From: Dimorphilus gyrociliatus
Taxonomy: Eukaryota; Annelida; Polychaeta; Dinophilidae
NCBI GenBank assembly: GCA_904063045.1
Contig: CAJFCJ010000006.1
Location: 3,860,408 to 3,924,407, forward strand
DNA length: 64,000 nt
Direction: 5' to 3'
The first letter of the stretch is position 1, and every line of letters begins with the position of its first letter. Positions 56,601-64,000 of the stretch are shown piece by piece. The notes below the pieces were generated by a model that saw nothing but the letters and a program-made list of their open reading frames with translations, was not told the DNA's origin and did no database searches. The translations under genes and the position numbers were made by a program.

Positions 56601-59600
56601 GCTTGCTCTTCACAAGCTACTTGGTGTTTAATGACGGATGGTAATAATACCATTTATCCCTTATCCCCTGATTGCTTAGATAGTGTTCGAGAACCTAACT
56701 GGCCAGGATTACCCCCTATACGATGTCTTTCCGCTCCTACACCTGCTCCAGGAACTCCTGCTGTTGCTCTTTTGGCTATTGTTTGTGAGCAGCAGATGTT
56801 GATGCCTCATATACTGAGATGTGATACTGAAAAAGTTGAAAAATTCCTTAAATACGCATCACCCGAAGATGCTGATGCGGCCATGAAAGAAATGTGTGAT
56901 GGAGGTCGAAATATACTTCACGCTGCCGTTTCTCAGTCGGCTCCAACTTCAGCCAAAGAAAATGATGCAGAAGCACCACCGTCTGCAGCAAGCGAAAGCA
57001 TGCGATTAAATGTTGACTCATTTACGGGCCCTCCATTACGTGCAGTTGATTCTCTCACTACTAGAAGAGCGGTCCGGGACCAAATGCATGGTATACGAGA
57101 AATGATGAGACAAGCCTCTTTCACAAGATCAGGATCTTCTTTCGAGTCATATAGGGATCATCTTGATCCAGCTAATAGACATACACCTCCGGAAGACAAT
57201 GCTCTACAACCTCCATTGCCATCTATGCCAGGACCACCGGAAGAATTTTACGAGTTACCAATTCGTTACGAAACGAATGCCCAAAAAGCCATTTCCTCAA
57301 GTTCGTGTGCAATTCAAGAAGAAGCTTATACTCTACCCCCAGTTAAGTTAGAAGATAAGGAACGGCATAAACAAGCAGTAGCCGTATTAAAGGCAATCTT
57401 AAATAGCTCAGCGTTTTGTCGACAAGCCGTTAATTTACTGAAAGCAAGAGATGCTGATGGTCTAACACCACTAATGCGTTCTGTATGGATGCGAGCCTAT
57501 AAAGCTAGTCAGCTATTGTTAGATATTGCTTTAAATCTTTGTGCTCGTGATGAAGAAATTCTCATGTCAATGGTGTTTCCTCCAGGTTCACCCCCTGATT
57601 TATCCCCACTTCACATGCTAGTCGCTAACGATACCTGCTCCTTTACTTGGACAGGTGCTTACCACATTCAACAAGATATTTTCGAATGTCGTACCTGTGG
57701 TCTAACAGGAACACTCTGTTGTTGCACAGAATGTGCAAGAGTTTGTCACAGAGGACACGACTGTCAAATGAAACAGACAGCTCCAACAGCCTATTGTGAT
57801 TGTTGGGAAAAATGTGCATGTAAAACTCTTGTCGCTGGTAGTCTTAACGATAGAATGACACTTTTAACATCTCTACTTCGATTAGGCGGTCAGATGGTCA
57901 CTCAACCTAATTCAAATGGAGAACATATATTATACTTCTTGGCAGCAACGGCATCTCGCCAACAACACGAATTTAGACAATATCAAAGAGTTATTGAACG
58001 ATCAGGCACATCGTCGTCTCAACGCCAAGCTATCAAGGAAGCTGCAGAACATGCACACGTTGATATTGGTCAGGAGCCTCCTAAATTTGCCAGAAGAGCC
58101 TTGGAAAAAGTTTTAGGCGAGTGGCTAGCAGTCAAAAGTCTTCTGATTGCTGATAAAACGGAAACTGATGAGGAACGATTTGTCCAAGAGCAATGGGGAA
58201 GTACTAGGCTCGATCGGTTTACTCACCTACTGTTAACAAAGTGCGGCAATGATGCTCTTACTATACTTTTAGATACATTAACAAGGAACGTTCAAAATCC
58301 AACGACACAAGAAGAAGCTAAATTAGCCGCTCGTCGATTTATTAGATCTGTTGCTAGAATTTTCGTTGTAATAAGTATGGAAACATCTCCTTCGACGTCA
58401 TCACGAAAAGGTATTGGAAGTCGGGCAGCTTTGGCGAATAGTATGCTCTCAGGTTCCATTAATAAAGCACGAAGTGTCTTCAAGCACCTGCTCCCATTAG
58501 CAGTAGAGGAGCTGTGTGAAATATCTGACGCTTTAATAACGCCAGTTAGACTAGGTGTTGCTAAACCCACAGCTCCATTCTCTTTATTGACAACATCTCT
58601 GGAGGCAGTACACGCAGCAGATGACTTGTTTTCGGTAGACCCTTTACCGGCCAGAAGAAGAACAACTACAGTTGACTCCAGTTCAGCTCCTCCTGCTCCC
58701 CCATCCTCAGTAGCAGCGTCCGTTCCTCCTACTGCTCCAGTTACGGATCGAGACAGTGACGGGGAGGGTCAAGATAGTGGAAATGTCAACGAAGCTTCTC
58801 ATCCACCAACTGATTCAGATGTTATGGATGTCGAGTTACAACTTGTTGAATCAGATAGTGAAAGTGAATGTGCCCCATCAGGCGACGAAGCAAGTGTCCA
58901 ACAATCGGCCATTACTGGAGCGACAGCTGGTTCAGAGGCCCTAGCTTTCTTCTCAGATGAAGATGATGAAGAAGAAGACACAGTTGTTGGTGGAGAGGAT
59001 GATGATCAGAGTGTCCCGGATGACGATCAATCTCAGAGAGACAATGAGGAGCATGACGAAGACAGTGACACAGGTAGCTTCAGCAATGATCGACCATTGT
59101 TACAATCTAGTGCTTCAAACCGTCACGCGTCTGCCCCTGCCTCTATGCAATGGGCTGTCTCTACCAGCCCTAGGCCAGTTTCAAGGCGTTCCGGATTTAT
59201 TGAATCATCAAATTCTGCCTCAATGGCCACTACAATTTCACAACTTAGTCGAGCATTTGGAATAGTAATTAGAATGATTAGTGATTTATTATCGGATGTC
59301 GTGCCTAGAAAAGAAGCTGACGGCTTTCCAGGGCTTCACTTAAATACTGACGAAGACATTCGACGTTTGAAACAGCATGTTGAAAATCAAATTCAACCAA
59401 CCTGGCTGTGGATGAAATCTATTCTTGATTCTACTGAAGCCCAGCTAAGGTATGGCTGTGGATTGAACAGTCGAATAGACGTTCCGCAAGGAAACAAATC
59501 AAACAGACGAACTGCCAATACTGCTTTGGGAGAAGCTAGAATACACGCCTTACAAGTTTTAGAAAGGTCTACGAATAATAGAAGGAGTGGTAACTCAGCA

Positions 59601-61910
59601 AGATTTGTACTCGCACCCAGCTCTTCTACATCTGATACACAGTTTGCGAGAAGAGACTTTTTCACATACGCCTTATCATTGATGAGGTCACATAATAATG
59701 AACACGCTGACTCACTACCGTCGTTAGATGTAGCGGCTCTTAAACATGTTGCTTATGTACTCGATGCTACTGTATATTATATTCGAAATGTCGGAGGTGT
59801 TACTGGGGAACACAGTTACTCAGAGGATGTAGAAGATAGTGACATGGATGAGACGGAGGTCACTTGTAGAAAACACCGGTTCTTCCAGCGATCACCATCT
59901 GTTATGCAAATTGGTTGCACTCCTCCAGATCCATTTAAAGAGCCAATGACATCAGCCCTACCATTGGCTGACCAACCACACCTTTTGCACCCTCACGCTC
60001 GAAGAGATGAATTATTTGGGTCAGGCACATCGACAACAACCAGCTCAAATCTAATTCCGACGCCAATGTCTCTATCTCAGCAAAGTGAAGTATACGATGC
60101 AAGCGAGGCAATTATTCCCCAAAGTCACGAGGCTTTGGTAGGAAGATGGCGTCATACACTACATTTATTCGGCCGAGTTTTCAGTGATGACGTTGGAGCT
60201 GAAGCGGGATCAATTATATCTGAGTTGGGAGGCTTTCCCGTTAAAGAAGTAAAATTTCGACGCGAAACAGAAAGATTAAGAACAAATCAACAAAGAGATT
60301 TAATAATTGAAGTCTCTAGAAACCCATCATCTGAATTTTTAGTAGCAGCCATCAGACAAATTAACATAGCCTACTCTCGAAGAGTTTCGTCTATTTCGTC
60401 TGGCTCGGCTCCCCCTTTGGCTGTTCATAAAGTTAAAGTAACTTTTAAAGATGAACCAGGCGAGGGAAGTGGAGTTGCCAGATCATTTTATACAGCATTT
60501 GCAAACGCTGTTTTATCATTAGATCCATTACCCGCTTTAGAACCTCCTCCCAATTCGGGAACTTCTAGTAACTATCCAGATATTGTTACAAAAATCCGCC
60601 AACAGAGAAGAATAAGTGCTCCTAGACCAAGACGACAAAGATCTTTATTAACCAGCGCTGATATTGCTAATATCGCTCAATCTTCTCCCAGCACTCATGA
60701 TCATGAATATGAAGATAGACGACAACAACTATTTAGAAGAGTATCTTTAATACATCCAAGTCTGGCAAGCAAGATCACTGGTATACTGATGGATTTACCA
60801 ACAAATTGTCAAGTAGCTCTGCTTTCAAATGAGGAAGCTCTGAGACAAAGAGTAGAACATGCTGTTGAGGTTTTAGTCACTCAAGAGTCATCGAGGTCTC
60901 TTACGCTACCTCCGTCTATGCATTCAGATATTATAGATCTGGATATGTTCAATTTTACACCATCTAGTTCAACATCATCTCAAAAGGAAGAGGAGATTAA
61001 CGATAGAGCCCCCTTGTTCTGGCAACCTGGTAAACGAGGTTACTATTCACCTCGTCCAGGAAATGGTTCGAGCGAACGCTTAAATGCTATGCGTTGCATT
61101 GGTAGAGTTGCTGGTCTATGTTTGCTGCAAAATGAGCTTTTCCCATTGCACTTTTGCCGACACGTTCTAAAGTACATGCTATGTCGTAAAGTAGCCTGGC
61201 ATGACTTAGCTTTTTTCGACCCACCACTCTATGATAATCTCCGACAGCTAGTTAATGCTGCCGAATCGGAAGATGGAGACAAGATTTTAACGGAAATGCA
61301 CGTCAGCATGACAGCGCCAGCTGATGATAGCAACAATCCAACTAGAGAGATTGAGCTATATAGGGGATCTCAAGATGTTATCGTAACCCCGGCAAATGTT
61401 TATCATTATGTTAGATTTTACGCTCAGAGACGTCTCGTAGATAATGTTAGAGCAGAGTTGGATAATTTAGCCGATGGATTGCACGATGTATTACCTGGAT
61501 CCTCTCTGGAAGGACTAACAGCAGAGGATCTCAGGCTTTTATTGAACGGCCAAGGGGACATATGCGTGCAAACACTTCAATCATACACTTCTTTCACAGA
61601 TGAGAGTGGTGAAAATAATTCTGAAAAAGTCGCAAAGTTTAAAAAATGGTTTTGGGCAGTCGTAGAAAAGATGACAACACCGCAAAAACAGGACTTGGTC
61701 TACTTTTGGACTTCTAGTCCAGCTCTACCCGCCTCCGAAGAAGGATTCCAGCCAATGCCATCCATTACTATTCGACCACCAGACGATGCTCATTTACCCA
61801 CAGCTAATACCTGTATTTCTCGTCTATATATCCCACTGTATTCGTCTAGGGCTATACTTAGATCGAAATTGTTATCAGCTATTCTTACGAGAACTTTTGG
61901 GTATGTTTAG
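53612..61910 (+). CDS. UBR5: HECT E3 ubiquitin ligase UBR5 (EDD/hyd)
   Basis: Nuclear HECT ligase of the N-degron and quality-control pathways. Seven exons (53612-53691, 53957-54172, 54234-54382, 54441-54631, 54691-54838, 54898-54982, 55043-61910) sum to 2578 residues; human is 2799. The N-terminus reads [22 protein letters not shown] domain (about 205-250) contains [20 protein letters not shown]. An RCC1-like propeller region follows. A UBR box lies at about 1159-1222 (57650-57840), with [20 protein letters not shown]. Acidic and Ser-rich stretches span 58.7-59.1 kb. The MLLE domain at about 2182-2239 holds [16 protein letters not shown], and the HECT domain ends the protein. The catalytic Cys is in [14 protein letters not shown] (about residue 2546), and the chain ends RTFGYV. 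The last exon alone is 6.87 kb. Confidence 0.97.
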
Positions 61911-62044
61911 TTTTTATATTTAACTGCGTATATATTGTAAAAACTATAGGAAAGGTGTGAGTTTTTTGTATAAAAAAAATTTAAAAAAGTACATCCGTTG
62001 TTATTAAACAATTGTATTGAACACTAAAATTGTGAAATCGAGTG
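61911..62044. other. Convergent 3' spacer (UBR5 / Staufen)
   Basis: Only 134 bp separate the two stop codons, so the 3' UTRs are very short or overlap as antisense transcripts. Confidence 0.6.
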
Positions 62045-64000
62045 CTACGTAGGAGTTGAGGTCGAAGTAGACGACGTAATTGTTGAAGTCGATCTCACCG
62101 AAACAACGGCGGTTGATAATTGATGAGGCAGCATTTCAGCCAATTTCTCCAATGCAATTTGGGCTGCCGTTTCCCTGGCCTCGGCTTTGGTTTCGGCTGA
62201 TCCATGTGTTACCTATTTGAAAGAAAAGAAATTTAAATTCTTGTAAGTGCTTAATATTAAAAGTAATTACTTGAGGTGGACATGTATTCACTTTCAAAAG
62301 AGTAATCACTGCGGTCTTGTCACCTCCTCTGGGAAAATCTGTGTAGGTCATTTCTATATCGAATCTGTCGCATAAGGTTTTTAAGTTCTCTTCAGCTGTT
62401 GCTTTTCGTGAGACATCTGCTAAGCCATCCGATTCTCCATTATCTACTAATTGTTTAGCAATAAGAAACATCGTATTAGAATCTCTATTTCCTTTCGTTT
62501 TCTTTGTTCCATTATTCATATATAGTAAGCCAGGAGCTAGTTGACAACCTTTTTTATCATCGCTAAAGGATACGTTTTTCTTATCATGCTGTCCTTCACT
62601 AGAGTTTCTAATTGCCGGTTTTGATGGTTGCGCCATTTGACGATGATAACCTAAATTTTCAAGCATTTCTTCAGCAGCTGCCCTCTTTGCTAATTTTTTA
62701 TTCGGACCCTTTCCAATTGCTATATTTTGGCCAATTTTTACTTGAATTGTAAACTCTTTTTTACGACCCTGTCCTTCTTCACTAATTAAATTATATTCAG
62801 GTTCGGTGTCTTTCTTCGCTTGTTGAATGTGAATAAGTCTTGAAATCGGATTTACTTCTTGTCCATATTCAGGGCATGCTTTCTGCTGTTTGATTTTATT
62901 TTTACCATTATTTGTATTACGCTTTGGTCTAACGACTATAGAGCTCTCCGGTACCGGAAGACTGCTTAGTTGCGTTAACATCATTTTAGCAGCCTCTTTC
63001 TTTGCTAATTTCTTGGAATTACCACAACCAGATACTTCTTCATTAATTTTCTCGTTACCAGTTTGACCGACAGCAGTGCATAATATCGTAAAAGACTTCA
63101 TATGAGCCGGTCCACTTTCGTTGGCAACTTTAAAATTTAAGTCTAGATGTAGTTTTAAAGCAAGCTCATGCAACTGAGAAATGTTTGATTTTATCGAGGA
63201 TGAAGAATCTCCATTAACAGTATTACTATTAGTCTTATCTGGCGTTTGAGAAGGAAGTGGAAGGGACTTGAGAAGACGCAGAGCTTTAGACGCTGCATCA
63301 TGCTTTGCAGCTTGTCTCGTTGATCCTTCTCCTAGAAATTCACGGGGCCCTACACATACTGACATACAAAAGGTATGTGACAGTCGCGGAGCAGACATTC
63401 CTCGTCCATTTACAAAAGGAGCATTTGGACTTGGCTGCTGGTGGCATTGGACTTGTTTATAAGATACTTTTTCTCCTCGTTTCATGGCGAGAGCATTTAG
63501 TTCAACTGTTGGCGTTATTGCAGGATTTGACCCACTATTGTTCGTATTGGTGGAATTTCTATTCGAGTGTGGTCGGGATTTGAATGTGGGTCGGAGATAC
63601 TTAGTTGACTTTAAAGCTGTATCGGCAGCCTTATGTTGAGCCTTTTTTATACTAGGACCGGAGGCTTGGTAAACTTCTTCACCTAGTTGAAGATTGAAAT
63701 AAAAGACTTTTTCATGGGGTGGACCTTTCTCATCAACCAAAGTATAACAATGGTCTATTTTATTATATCTTGCTAATTCATTAACTAAGCTCATAGGTGT
63801 TTTTTCTTTTGGATTTGATAAACTTGTTGTCGATTGTTGCGATAATGCAGCTGTGTTGGTAAGGGGAACTTCTCCGAGATTCGACGCTATTTGCATTGTT
63901 TGTACAGCAGAATTAGGCATTACTACTGGTCCGGCTGTAAAATTTAATGACAAAAGTAACAAAAAACCCTACTTAGGCCATATCTTACCTGCCGCAAACC
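62045..64000 (-). CDS. STAU: Staufen double-stranded RNA-binding protein, 5' end beyond window
   Basis: Protein for mRNA localisation and Staufen-mediated decay. Visible exons are >64000-63989, 63934-62271 and 62212-62045 (TAG 62045-62047), with introns of 54 and 58 bp. Five dsRBD-type units appear in family order: dsRBD1 TPMSLVNELARYNKIDHCYT; a dsRBD2 split by an insertion of about 20 residues (HQQPSPNAPFVNGRGMSAPR), as Staufen dsRBD2 typically has; dsRBD3 SQLHELALKLHLDLNFKVAN with strong KKLAKKEAAKMM; dsRBD4 NPISRLIHIQQAKKDTEPEY with GPNKKLAKRAAAEEML; and a degenerate dsRBD5 ending HGSAETKAEARETAAQIALE. Ser/Thr-rich tail. dsRBD3 and dsRBD4 retain the RNA-binding KKxAK patches. The start codon is left of the visible coding sequence on this strand, past 64000. 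Confidence 0.94.

Noticed and set aside
58799-59265. Other-frame readings across the acidic region of UBR5
   Set aside because: Shadows of low-complexity Ser/Asp/Glu codons in the 2578-residue UBR5 frame.
1-64000. CRISPR arrays, insertion sequences, tRNA or rRNA genes, retrotransposons, viral insertions
   Set aside because: I looked for regular spaced repeats, tRNA B-box patterns, transposase or reverse-transcriptase motifs on both strands and saw none that I could support.

Overview
This is nuclear DNA from a compact, AT-rich animal genome. Every gene I can name is a eukaryotic or metazoan family (selenocysteine iodothyronine deiodinase, Staufen, UBR5, CLIC, HNRNPL, CEP135, POMGNT1-like). 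Most genes are split by GT-AG introns of only about 55-100 bp, intergenic spaces are mostly 50-800 bp, and I see no recognisable transposon. The gene set and the tiny introns would fit a small-bodied bilaterian with a reduced genome, for example a miniature annelid of the Dimorphilus type. That taxonomic guess is inference only.

Layout, left to right. Region 1-9.3 kb: 3' end of NUP58 (+), CLIC (+), a mitochondrial-type thimet oligopeptidase/neurolysin (-), a crotonase-fold enoyl-CoA hydratase-like protein (-) and GPI mannosyltransferase PIGZ (+). Region 9.9-19.6 kb: mitoribosomal protein mS27 (-), divergent from a single-exon deiodinase (+) with an in-frame TGA selenocysteine codon and a recognisable SECIS hairpin; then a carbohydrate sulfotransferase (+), a degenerate cholinesterase-like protein (-) and the UFM1 protease UFSP2 (+). 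Region 20-32.5 kb: a POMGNT1-like glycosyltransferase (-) with a duplicated stem domain and an apparent pair of mutually exclusive 127-nt exons, ELP5 (+), a small RING protein (+), an ENPP4/5-like ectoenzyme (+) and an unrecognised disordered protein (-). Region 33-45.4 kb: GABA transaminase (-) and the 2-oxoglutarate carrier SLC25A11 (+), whose start codons lie 55 bp apart; HNRNPL (-); an HSF-domain protein (+); and ZFAND2/AIRAPL (+) with a perfect heat-shock element upstream. Region 45.5-64 kb: CEP135 (-) and TBCCD1 (-), two centrosome/basal-body proteins in tandem, then UBR5 (+) with a 6.9-kb terminal exon, and Staufen (-), which runs off the right edge.

Most neighbours are housekeeping genes without an operon-like relationship. 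Exceptions worth attention are the ABAT/SLC25A11 head-to-head pair (both tied to mitochondrial 2-oxoglutarate), the HSF-like gene beside an HSE-bearing ZFAND2, and the CEP135/TBCCD1 pair. Exon boundaries were read by eye from splice signals, phase continuity and family similarity. I recalled families from memory and ran no search, so exact starts and small 5' exons are the least certain parts.
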